Positions 45,346 through 55,046 of a stretch of 64,000 nucleotides of DNA are shown in pieces. Origin of the DNA: Apolygus lucorum (taxonomy: Eukaryota > Arthropoda > Insecta > Hemiptera > Miridae). A model generated the notes under the pieces. That model saw only the letters and a program-made list of their open reading frames with translations, was not told the origin of the DNA and did no database searches. The number at the start of each line of letters is the position of its first letter. The first letter of the stretch is position 1. The position numbers were made by a program, and so were the translations under genes. The stretch covers positions 10,292,001 to 10,356,000 of the forward strand of contig CM019168.2 in NCBI GenBank assembly GCA_009739505.2. The letters are read 5' to 3'.

Positions 45346-45478
45346 TTGGAGTCGGACATTGAGAGGCCTTATATTTGAATAGCATACTGATCAATAGGTT
45401 ATATAGTTATAATATAACTATATAACCTATTGATCAGTATGCTATTCAAATATAAGGCCTCTCAATGTCCGACTCCAA
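45346..45478. repeat. perfect 133-bp palindrome (66-bp arms, 1-bp centre)
   Basis: 45346-45411 is the exact reverse complement of 45413-45478; only the central A (45412) is unpaired. Arms begin TTGGAGTCGGACATTGAGAG and end ATAGTTATA at the centre. Outside the arms the symmetry stops at once (CTCG on the left, TATA on the right). Cruciform-forming palindromes this perfect are usually unstable. It is either a very recent inverted duplication or an assembly or library artefact. Confidence 0.97.
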
Positions 45479-46329
45479 TATATATTATATTGGTAGTGTT
45501 TGAATGTAGATTATTTGATTGGTAATTAAGCGACAATTGTTCTTCCGTTCAAATGAGACAACAAGCGAGGGTTCACACTACTTTTATCACCTTTGGGATG
45601 CAAAAAATGTTTGGTTGTTCCGTTTAAGGGCTGGCAAAAAGTACATCGCTCATATACTTTGAAAACCTCGTAAGTCCAAAGTGGTCATCTTTTCATAAAA
45701 CATCAAACTTTTCATAAACTTCATAAAAATGATCCGAAGCTTCATCAGCTTGAATAGAGAAAATGACTTATATGAGGCCGATTTTGAGACATAAGAGTTT
45801 TTCCTCATACCCAACAGCGGACTCACAAGGTTTTCTGCTTAGGTTTCCGCAGGACTGATGGGGTTGAAACTAAAAACTGTTCCGTCAAATTTATTTTATT
45901 TTTTATTTTTTAACACGTGTTTTACAGAATGTTTCAATCTTTATTGATATTCTGGGGACTAAAACTTGGTTGACCCTTCAAAGTGATCACATACCTCGCT
46001 ATCTCTTCACAATTTTTAAAAATCAAGGAAGCAATAATTCCTATTTAGTGAGAACTAAACATAAAAACAAGTCATTAGGTAAGTGCCTATTATGTTGTTA
46101 CCAGCTAGGTAATGCCAGTTTCAAATGACGACTACAGTCAGAGTAGTAACTCTTAAATTAGACTATATCAGGTTATTGTATCACTGTCTACTTAATTCAC
46201 AAGCGTATTTTCATTAGTCATGGACCATAATAATGGCATCGGGTGTTATAATAATAACAGTGGGGATTAAGACAAATAATTAAAAGTAAAATGGGTCGGT
46301 AATTATGCTATACAACTGAGATAAGCAAG
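45479..46329. other. unassigned stretch
   Basis: AT-rich, no frame of note. No recognisable feature. Confidence 0.4.
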
Positions 46330-46760
46330 AGACGAAGGGAGCTGGCGCCTTTAGCCTCGACCCTTACTACTGAAAACCTAGGTATGCTCGAGATACCACC
46401 ATACGGTTTTTGCTTCCGAGTCCACCAAGGTAGCGGAAGCTTTGTTTTCACTTTTCAGGGTTGAATGACGTGAATTCCTTGTAACTGTCATAACTTCTAC
46501 GCTTTCCATCCGATTTCGATGAAATTTTCAGAGATCATACAGATTAGTATTCAGTTGGTCCCTTATGAAAATCACCACCTTCAGACTGATAGTAACCACT
46601 GCACATGCGCAAATGTGAATTTCCTTGTAACAGCCGTAATTTCTACATTTTTAACCGATTTCGAAGAAATGTTCATAGATGACCCGGTGCAATTGATGTT
46701 TAGTTGTAAACTACTATGCATCAGATCATCTATACAATCGGGTTACGGATACGACAAAGC
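46330..46760 (-). repeat. DR2 dispersed repeat, uninterrupted copy
   Basis: Read inverted, it gives GCGCATGTGCAGTGG, TTTTCATAAGGGACC, TTTCATCGAAATCGGATGGA, AGAAGTTATGACAGTTACAA, CCTGAAAAGTGAAAACAAAG and CTTCCGCTACCTTGGTGGAC. This is the order split in two at 22440-22604 and 24516-24770. A partly diverged internal duplication of the ATCGGATTTCGATGAAATTT-type segment lies about 150 bp away (46645-46680). No coding capacity. Confidence 0.75.
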
Positions 46761-47136
46761 TATGTGCCACACCCACTTGGCAGGCTTTTTTGTGTGTAAA
46801 ATATCTATGCTCAGGAGAAGGTCACAACAGTACACTCGATGCTAGTTCGCGAATCGGCCACCTAGGGAGCTCCACATGGCTGCGAAGTTTCTGTGGTAGA
46901 CTTATAGAGATAACATTTATAGAGATAAAATGCCTCCACAAATTCATCAAAAAGTGATATAAAACTGCTAAGTATGAATGGTTATCATTCAAAATTTGGG
47001 GATTTTTTATTTGTTTAACTACAACTTTAGCTAATTACAAAGGTTGTTGTTCAGCAGCACAGTATACACAAAACAGTAGTTGGAAATGATTTTAGATTGT
47101 TGTGGAAATTAGAAAAATTATGGAAATAATTAATAA
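46761..47136. other. unassigned stretch
   Basis: Contains a small duplication TTATAGAGATAA at 46905-46930. Otherwise nothing recognised. Confidence 0.4.
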
Positions 47137-47433
47137 GAAAAACGCTGCGAATTATTACACAAGGTTTATTATTTTTCCATATAGATCACTCATCTGCAAA
47201 GAACACGGTTTTGCCTTTGTTACCACCAACCAACACGGAGAAAAACGTCGATCGCATTTCGGTCAGTTAAAGTTTGAACGGGGATTATTAGGCCTGATTT
47301 TTATTCGATTTTTGGATTCTACGTATTACCTTGAAACGTAACCAACAAATTTGTGGGGGCCCCTCCCCTGGGTTAACTTTTTTTTTCTTGCTCGATTTCG
47401 AAGGTTCATTATTGGAAGTAATAAACCAAAATT
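47137..47433 (+). repeat. DR1 dispersed repeat, internally deleted copy with both ends
   Basis: The 5' end AAAAACGCTGCGAATTATTA runs through AAACGTCGATCGCATTTCGG, then jumps to the 3' block TGATTTTTATTCGATTTTTG, ACCTTGAAACGTAACCAACA and AAGTAATAAACCAAAAT. About 650 bp present at 53831-54806 is missing. Having both ends in 300 bp helps define the family boundaries. Confidence 0.8.
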
Positions 47434-48342
47434 GATCAGGGAGAACCGCAATGAACTAGACGTACAATATTGAAGTTCCTTTACCTGATCTCACAGTATA
47501 GCAGCTAACCTAACTCCTGCATGACCAAATCAACGAGGTAGTCCCATAATCCGACTCGTTCACATTCAGTCCAACCTGGCAACCTCGTCGCTTGTCCCGC
47601 CTTCCCTTCCCGGCGGAGTTATGAACGTTTGCGCAACACTGCAGCAACATTGATCAGACCTCAGTCCCGTGCGTGACGACATCAAATGTCCCCTGACATT
47701 ATACATCATCCTCGGTTTTGAAACATGATCTCAAGTAGTGGTTGCGGGGCATGAAACCCCTCGAACGCCCGTTTTAATATCTTCTTCTACGTTCGTACAT
47801 TCTTCAACACTCAAATTCCCTCTTAGAGTTGACTAGTATTCATTCAGACTCCACAGAGTGGTTCTAAACAGTCTCGCCTTGTAGGAATCACGATAATCGC
47901 AAATCGTATAATTTGAAATCGAAATACATTGAAATCTCTTTAAAACACACCCAATGCTGCAGTTTGCTTCATTCAACGGAGGTTTGCTTCATTGAAAATG
48001 TTTCTGTTACAAAATAACCATGGAAACACCTGCCTCAAGGAAACAAGGATTGGTGGGGCTTATGAAATGAATCTCCATGTTGCAAGCTTTTATTTATGTT
48101 TGTTTGTCTGTCTTTAATCAAATCTTGCAAGTTAAATTTGATCCTCTTCCCGGTTTCCGATTGAGCTGAAATTTTGTGTGCATGTATAAATCGGTAGACA
48201 TTGCGATGTTATTCACTTTTCAAAGAACCAACATCCAATTCATGAAGACCATCCATCGTAATCGCCTCAATTTCATGATCCTCCGCATCATATTTTCAGT
48301 TGTAGATCACTAACTAGTTGTAATGACTCATATACTCGAATA
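47434..48342. other. unassigned stretch
   Basis: No long frame or recognisable repeat. Composition is mixed. Confidence 0.4.
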
Positions 48343-48885
48343 TGTTAGTTCTCCAATAAAGGACACAGGAAACCCTGAGTGACTCACTGTGTCAGGTAGG
48401 TAGAGTGAGGTATGGGGGACAAACACGTCACTTGACGTCACCCTCCTCCACTCTCCCTTTACCTTGTTAAAGTAGTATAAAAGGAGGACTCAGGGCTTCA
48501 CTTGGAAACATTCATGCATTCGTCTTCTAACAATTGTTGGTTATTTCTCACTCTACCTCGCCTTCTCTTAGAAGCCCAAAGATCCTCGGAGGTCTCTGTA
48601 GGCGACAAGCATATCGCGCTGGCCTCCGCTCCCATTTCGCCTCGTTGTCTTCCCCAACTAGGACTAGGTAAATGTACTGCTTCCCTCCGGTCAGCGAGCA
48701 ATCGAGGTATGCAGCTGAGCTGAAATCCTTAAGCACTCCTGCATGCGGTTGGTGGTAGCCCGCGCCGGGCAGAAAGTGCTGTCCCATCCTTCACCTTCGT
48801 TGAGTAGGGACCAATAGAAATCGACAGGCCGGCGTGAAGACCATCGCCTTCACACGACGACACGCCGACATAACACTAACTAACA
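48343..48885 (+). mobile_element. possible solo LTR, 543 bp
   Basis: Starts TGTTAGTTCTCC and ends CACTAACTAACA, i.e. TG...CA with an 8-bp inverted end (TGTTAGTT/AACTAACA). Inside are a TATA box and a plausible start region (48474-48510) and GC-richer DNA downstream, as expected for U3 and R-U5. A flanking target duplication is not evident (GAATA on the left, CATAA on the right), no second LTR is present, and no poly(A) signal is placed correctly. The alternative is a host promoter with a 5' exon; a 73-codon frame (48502-48723) follows. Confidence 0.4.
48474..48510 (+). promoter_or_regulatory. TATA-box core promoter candidate
   Basis: AGTATAAAAGGAGG at 48473-48486 is a strong TATA box. About 25-30 bp on, GCTTCACTTGG (48495-48505) could serve as the initiator. 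A CRE-like TGACGTCA overlaps TTGACGTCACC at 48432-48442. This is consistent with the U3/R boundary of the candidate LTR or with a host promoter. Confidence 0.45.
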
Positions 48886-49734
48886 CATAACTAATTTAAT
48901 CATTATTTTACTTACCCTCTCACTACGAACTCTTACTTTGCAACCTGGAGGAGACATTTTATATCTCCAAATGTATTTGCTGAAAATGTCATTTTACAGT
49001 TTCGCAAATATTTATTTTGAATTTATCAGTTTCAGAAGAGAAAAAGTGGAAATGAAAATAAATTAAGGGATCAGCTGATGACAAGCGTCAACCGAATTCT
49101 CGCGAATTGTTAAATTTGATTGCTGCTGATGTCTTCTTGTTTTTGCGTTTTCGTTGAGAATCACCGGTTTTGAAATTCCTTTTTGGAATCACACCACCTA
49201 ATTGATTTATTCTGCTTTATAGGACGTCCAACGACTTTCCTCGTCCTAGACTATCACGCCTCTCATTCTATGTTCAGGATTTTCACCTTCTTCGCTGGAT
49301 TCATCTGTATTGAAGGCTCCAATCTTCGCTCAAGTACTTCCCTTATATTGCAAAGTTTCAGTTGTGGTGCTGAATTCTTCTACCTTAGCGACACAACTCG
49401 ATGATCAGCATCCCACCCAGCTTCGCCCTTTACCGACTTAGAATCTCAGAAAATCAAATTCCTTGGCTAAGTACCTTCATGTTCAAGTTCATTCCTTCCA
49501 TGGCCGTAGGGAACCTGTGAGACCTACCTACAATTTCGCCCTATCTAAATACGGTTTGGTGCCATAGAACAGGATATCTGATAATCCTGAGAAGTTCAAG
49601 TTAATAATTATCACTTGTGACATGGACATGTCTTTTAGCTTGAGGTCAGCTCCATAAATTGTACCTCGAGACCTATAAACAAATTGTTCTGTCTGGTCAC
49701 TATGTTTTTCTGAACAACGTTGTTGAGTTTTGAA
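48886..49734. other. unassigned stretch
   Basis: Two 73-74-codon frames on opposite strands, with no recognisable domain or repeat. Confidence 0.4.
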
Positions 49735-49915
49735 TCCGTTGTAAATAATCAATCTAATTTCAATAAGGGAGACTCGGGTTCGATTCCAGACGTGTCATCA
49801 ACTTTTCTTGTAATAATACCTAGATATACCCTTGATCTCTCTTCAAGGGAGACATTTTTTCATTTATTGAAGTTCAATCATCCTATTTCTTTTAAAAATA
49901 CATTAAAAATATTAT
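49735..49915 (+). mobile_element. tRNA-derived SINE fragment, copy 1
   Basis: GGGAGACTCGGGTTCGATTC carries a polymerase III B box (GGTTCGATTCC). A T-rich stretch and TAATAATACCTAGATA follow. The same order occurs at 50500-50640. The A box is not recognisable, so it is a 5'-truncated or decayed SINE. Confidence 0.55.
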
Positions 49916-50435
49916 AATACAAAATATATTCAATTTTTTTGAGGGTGCTCATCATTAACTAAACCCTGTTTGTTATCATTAACTACACCTCAAAAATTCC
50001 ACATTACCACTTTGTAATCGCCTAACGTGGGTAATTGGGCGATTCTAAAGCAAAGGAGAGTGACCTCCTCGCAGACGGGACAACATCTGAATCATCCAAT
50101 TCCCTTCTCATTATCCCAGTTCGCCTCCTATAAATTTTATATCTCCCGACTGGATATTTCAAGTGAGAATAAACTTTCTAGCAAATAACGACGGAGATTT
50201 CTTATCTGAAATGGCGGTTTGGAGTCAGTTTGCGGTGAGTTTATTATAGGACCACCTGGGCGATTTGAATGAAGAAAAAAAAAAAAAACATTGGTTGGTC
50301 GTAAAAAAAACGGTTGCTACGCAAGAAAAAAAAGCGCAACCTTGGCTGTTGAATTAAATTCAGATCATTAGGTACCTATCTAATTGGCAAGTCAATTTGG
50401 ACTTCATTTTCAACCACCATGATATTTTTATTTTG

Positions 50436-50500
50436 ACATTTTATGTTTTTACTTAGGCAAATGGTATTGAAATGCGTTTCCGAAAAGAGTTACGCGAGAC
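50436..50500 (+). repeat. ACATTTTATGTC module, third locus
   Basis: TTGACATTTTATGTTTTTAC, TTAGGCAAATG and GAAAAGAGTTACGCGAG match the start of the block at 15377 and the inverted units at 35870-36200. It lies directly upstream of the SINE-like B box at 50540. Confidence 0.6.
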
Positions 50501-50640
50501 CGATGTACAAATTGGGTAACTAGACAAGAATCGTTAGTTTGGAGACCCGGGTTCGATCCCAGGCCGTGACACATTTTTTTTTTTTTTTGTTTTGTTATAA
50601 TACCTAGACACATCCATTATTGGTACTACAGCAAATTAAA
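50500..50640 (+). mobile_element. tRNA-derived SINE fragment, copy 2
   Basis: GGAGACCCGGGTTCGATCCC (B box and T-arm), a T-rich run, then TTATAATACCTAGACA, parallel to 49735-49915. The B box is a perfect match to the consensus GGTTCGANNCC. No functional tRNA can be folded from the upstream sequence. Confidence 0.6.
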
Positions 50641-51570
50641 AAAAACCATTGAAAATATCATTAAATTTCCTCAACATAACATAACGTAAGGAAACTCATA
50701 AAATTCCAAGATTTTCATTCAGACAATTTTTCGGAGCAAACTAATTTATTTGAGTGTAGGACTATGAAACATAAATTTTAGGCATGTTGGTTGTGTATAA
50801 TTACCTATATCTGTCAGCCTTCCTCTGGCAGGCATACAATTGACGCATTGAAATAACTTTTTGAATTATATGAGTAGTTGGATTTAAGAAACAACACAGG
50901 AGTTCAGTTCAGAATTTGGATTCGGCTTTTCTCTTTCCAGTTTGTTAGTCGAGTTTACTTTTGAATTGCTGCATCATCAGAACTTAGAAAGCTTTTCATT
51001 AATGATCTCCTCATTATTCAAATTTTAGCGTTCAGTCTTATAGAATATATCGCCATAAGCAACGTGGATTTTTCGATTCAATTTTTGCACGAAGTCCGCT
51101 TAAAGCAAGCTATATTAAGGATATCTAGGCTCCATAAAATTCAATCATTCAATTATCAAGTCTTATCAAATGGATTGATCTGTGCTGCATGTAGGTGTTA
51201 GTATTTCGTTTTGGATGAAATTCGCTCGGAACCATTCATGAGAATAATTTAATGAGTTTAATGAATGAGCCTATATGGTTGATATTAGAACTTTGTTTTG
51301 AAATATTTATAATTCTTCGAATATTGAAATGTCTACTCAAACATGTTGGCACCTCGACTAATTTCCTAAACATAAGATAAGTTCCATTGTTTGTTTAACT
51401 TTTCTTTTATTATGTTTTACTTTCTTTCTAGTCGAGTTCACTTTCGCTGCATGTTCAAGTCATTGGGTGTCAAGCTGCATCATCAAGTCATCCCAATGCA
51501 GGTTTCAATTTTAGTTAATAGATTTCCATGCGCAACAAGCAGTTTCTGTTGGATAGTTCAGCTTCCATCA
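50641..51570. other. unassigned stretch
   Basis: AT-rich DNA without notable frames or repeats. Confidence 0.4.
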
Positions 51571-52321
51571 TACAGGGAGTCCACACTTAAGTTGAGCATA
51601 ACTTCAGGGTTCGATTCTACAAAGTATTGCACGAAAAATAAATAAAAAGAAAACATATGTATTTCAGCAATTTTGTTTAACCCCTATTTTACAAGATTTT
51701 TCAATTTGAAGATTTTTTCTCGTTTTCCACTTTATGTCATAAAACTGTCATAACCACTGTTAGGTATTTACCGAGTAAATTAAAATTTGAAGATATCGTT
51801 GGAAAAAGCATTAAATTTCCAAGCGACGTGGTGCAAAACCAAAATTTTTTAAGAATGGAACATTTTTTAAAAATCAAGTTAAAAAGCAATTTTAATTTTT
51901 TTCGAAGTTTTTACTTTTGATCCCTGCTTATTTTGGGGAAAACATGCTAAAATTCTCAGCTTTTCAATGTTCAATGAATTTTTCTTTTTAAAATTCAAAT
52001 TGGAAGAGTTAATGATGTTTAAATGCCAAAAAACGCGTGTTTCACAAGAAATTCGATCTCAAAGATGATTTACCGAGTTTGGTATAATTTGTTATGTAAT
52101 TTTTCACGCTGACTCCAATAATGATACTTCCGAATAATTCTGACTGCTATAAAGTCGATTTTTCGAAGAAATAACGAAAGATAATCAATGAACATCCCCG
52201 TACTCATGGTATGAACTCTTAAAAAGGTTAAAATACAATTCCTAATAGATATTTTTTGTTGGAAATACCTTGTAGAATTGAACCTTGAAGTTATGCTCAA
52301 TTTAAGTGTAGATACCCTGTA
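51571..52321. mobile_element. TA-flanked MITE with about 75-bp terminal inverted repeats
   Basis: Left terminus TACAGGGAGTCCACACTTAA; right terminus, inverted, TACAGGGTATCTACACTTAA. Both continue TTGAGCATAACTTCA-GGGTTC and ATTCTACAA-GTATT. TA at each edge fits the target duplication of Tc1/mariner elements. The interior is AT-rich with no transposase. A solo end of the family is at 27169-27260. Confidence 0.85.
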
Positions 52322-52936
52322 TAAGAAGAATCAAACAATTGCGTACATCACTTATTTGGTACAGAAATGATAGATGTAGAGGAAAATAGCTTTTTTCAAA
52401 CATCGCTCTCACAATTTCACTCCGTCTCTTTTCCTACTCTTCCACTAACTAATCAGCATAATGAAAACAGTGGAGCTCCGAGAAACACTGGTCCCGCTGT
52501 CTGAGGAAGACGTCGAGTCAAAAAGCGGTACAAATTGTCCATGATTGTCGGGGAACGGAGAGAAGGAGACGTCGGAAACAAAGCGCATTGACATGGGGAC
52601 AGTCGAAGGAATGATGAAGCCATCGGGACACATTCTGCGGACGAGACCGGAATCTCTAATGCGGAAAGGGGTCAGTCCCGGGCAGCTCAGGGGGGATCAG
52701 AGGGAAAACGAGCCCAAGAAACTGGTGATGTGGTGCTGGCAAGTGGGAAATGACCAAGTATTGATTCTTGGGGTCCTTGTAATTTTGTGAAGTCTCTCAA
52801 CCCGAAAACCACAAAGCGAAAACCCCAAATCAATAGGAACCGTCATTGAGAAGTAGCTCTCTCCATCTGCCTAATTTTACTCAAAAACGCCTTTCAACCA
52901 AATTTAAAACGCAACTACTGAAATTAATCTCATCGG
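52322..52936. other. unassigned stretch with a GC-richer patch
   Basis: 52440-52760 is GC-richer, with overlapping frames on both strands (81 codons plus, 62 minus). No domain recognised. Confidence 0.4.
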
Positions 52937-53240
52937 TTTTGGTTTATTATTTTCGATATCAAACCTTTGGAATCGACCAAGAAAAACAAATTACCTTCCC
53001 CCCTCTAAATTTGTTGCTTTACTTTTTTAGGTACGTAGAATCCGAAAATCGAATAAAAATGTTTCTGTCGTTCGCCAATCGTGTCACTCTTTAGATTTTG
53101 ATGAATTTTGAAATATGGACTCCAATTGGGGTCTAGTTGTGCACTGAAGCTTTTGGTTGATGTCAGTAACTTCTAAGGATTGAAAAATGAGGGCTGACAT
53201 TTTCAAGACACCCTAGCTCAAAAACTTTCAATATAAAGAT
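52937..53240 (-). repeat. DR1 dispersed repeat, 3' part
   Basis: Read inverted: GAAAATAATAAACCAAAAC end, then upstream GATTTTCGGATTCTACGTAC, TGGAGTCCATATTTCAAAAT, AGTTACTGACATCAACCAAA and GTGTCTTGAAAATGTCAGCC. This matches the 3' third of 53831-54806 in opposite orientation, 600 bp away. Confidence 0.8.
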
Positions 53241-53830
53241 CGTGCTTTGTATCAATAAGGAATTTCACCATGTTGGAATTTTCTATTTTTGACCCCAAAA
53301 TCGGATTCAGCACCTCGAAAAACCTCTTATGGAAAATTTCAGCCCGTACTTCCTAATTTACGAATAAACCAAACAGTGTGGAAAATATGAACGTTTAAAA
53401 AAAACTGGGAGGATGACGTCCATTTCCTGGGAAATGGACTTTTTTTACGTTTCTTGAAAAATTTCGTTTTTTCAACTTACGCAGTTTTACATCGTTACTG
53501 TCGATATATTGTTTTATTTATATCTTAAAAAAGTTGGTTAACTACCAAAACAGTTTGATAAAAAAAATAAATAAATCAACCACTACCTAGTTCATATTAA
53601 CAGCAAATTTCCAAATTAACTTCTAATCCTAGGTGTCATGTACTAATGCTATGTGAGAAAGTTTTTCCATCCGATAAATTTGTTGGGCGTTCGTGTAAGT
53701 CCATTCTACTACAATCCAGTCCATTGCTTCAATCATTGATTGATTGCTTCAATCAACCTTATCAAATCATTCATTTGTTTTCAGGGCTTGTACAAGGAGT
53801 AGATCTGGTAGATCTGGACCTAGAAAATAA
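53241..53830. other. unassigned stretch
   Basis: AT-rich DNA without notable frames. Nothing recognised. Confidence 0.4.
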
Positions 53831-54806
53831 TAAAAACGCTGCAAATCATTGCTCAAAGGTTTATTATTTTCTGTATAGATCACCCTTCTGTATAGATCAC
53901 TGGTTCTCCATCAATAGCACCTACCACCATCTGTATTCTCCCTTGACCTTCCCTCTCAAATTTCAGCTTCCTGCGTTCAATAGGATTGAAAATGGCTTCG
54001 GAGCTCACTCAGCTGATCAGTGATCTGAAGAGTGAAGAAGCCTTTGAGCAATGATTTGCAGCGTTTTTTACCCACCAACATTTTATTTACCTACCAACTT
54101 TTTTTTACCTACCAGCTAGGTACTACCTACCACACCATACTGGCTTCACACCTTCACAATCAAGTTTATTAGAAAGAACTAAACGCTTCACACTCGATTG
54201 GAAAAATAGAAAGCTTCTTATGGAAATTTGATTACTGGTTACGCAGAAGGCAAAACTGTATACAAATCGAAGAAATGAACAGCGATCGCATTTTAGTCCG
54301 ATAAAAATTGAATGGAGATTAGACCTCTTTTGCGATTCACACTCATGATTCTGTTTTATCGAAGGAAAACCTTCAAGTACTCGTAGGGACCGAACGGTTT
54401 GTCCTACAGAGCTCCGGATGGTCTCAAAAATTTTTTAAAATTCAATACTATTTAAAATTGGTGAAAAAACGATACCTTCATTTCGAGAGTTTTCGAGCTA
54501 GGGCACTCTTGAAAATTTCAACCCTTAATTTTCACCCCTTAGAAGTGACCTACATCAACCAAAAGCTTCGCGGCACAACTAGACCCCAAATGGAGCCCAT
54601 ATACCAAATTTGAACCAAATCGGTCCAGTGTTGTTAAGAAAAGTGCCGCGTACGGCGTACGGCGTACGGCGGACGGACGGAAATTTTTTTATTCGATTTT
54701 CGTATTCTACGTACCTTGAAACGTAAAACATCAAATTTTGAGGGGGGGTTAAAATTTTTTTTTTCTTGCTCGATTCCAAAGGCTTATTATTGAAAATAAT
54801 AAACCA
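53831..54806 (+). repeat. DR1 dispersed repeat, longest copy (976 bp)
   Basis: Runs from AAAAACGCTGCAAATCATTG through GGTTTATTATTTTCTGTATA, TTAGAAAGAACTAAACGCTT, ATTACTGGTTACGCAGAAGG, AGCGATCGCATTTTAGTCCG, AGGGACCGAACGGTTTGTCC, GTGACCTACATCAACCAAAA, AAATTTGAACCAAATCGGTC, CCGCGTACGGCGTACGG and CTTGAAACGTAAAACATCAA to GAAAATAATAAACC. The motif GGTTTATTATTTTC occurs near the 5' end and inverted at the 3' end. An inverted copy of the 5' start (53833-53859) also lies at 54043-54069. No long frame; it must depend on another element for mobility. Confidence 0.85.
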
Positions 54807-54948
54807 ATACACTGTTGTATTGTATGGTATATTTTATGTATATAGATAGAGTGATAAGGATGTGGAGATTGTTGAGGTTTGGTCAATGAATTTTAGGCGT
54901 TTTTTTTTTGTTTCCCAACGTTTTGGCTCTTTATTTAGCCATTATCAA

Positions 54949-55046
54949 GGGCTACAACAGAAATTACAACATTTTTGACATTATCTATTGATCTACAGGG
55001 CTACAACAGAAATTACAACATTTTTGACATTATCTATTGATCTACA
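54949..55046 (+). repeat. perfect 49-bp direct duplication
   Basis: GGGCTACAACAGAAATTACA onward is repeated exactly, starting at 54949 and 54998. Just upstream (54915-54955) the minus strand reads TGATAATGGCTAAATAAAGA then GCCAAAACGTTGGG. This resembles a stem plus CGAAACG-type terminus seen in some retroelements. Confidence 0.85.

Noticed and set aside
45346..45478. Rho-independent-type terminator or CRISPR-like repeat
   Set aside because: The sequence is eukaryotic in character. A 66-bp-arm palindrome with no U tract or spacer array fits neither.
46519..46845. 108-codon plus-strand frame as a gene
   Set aside because: It is largely antisense of the DR2 dispersed repeat.
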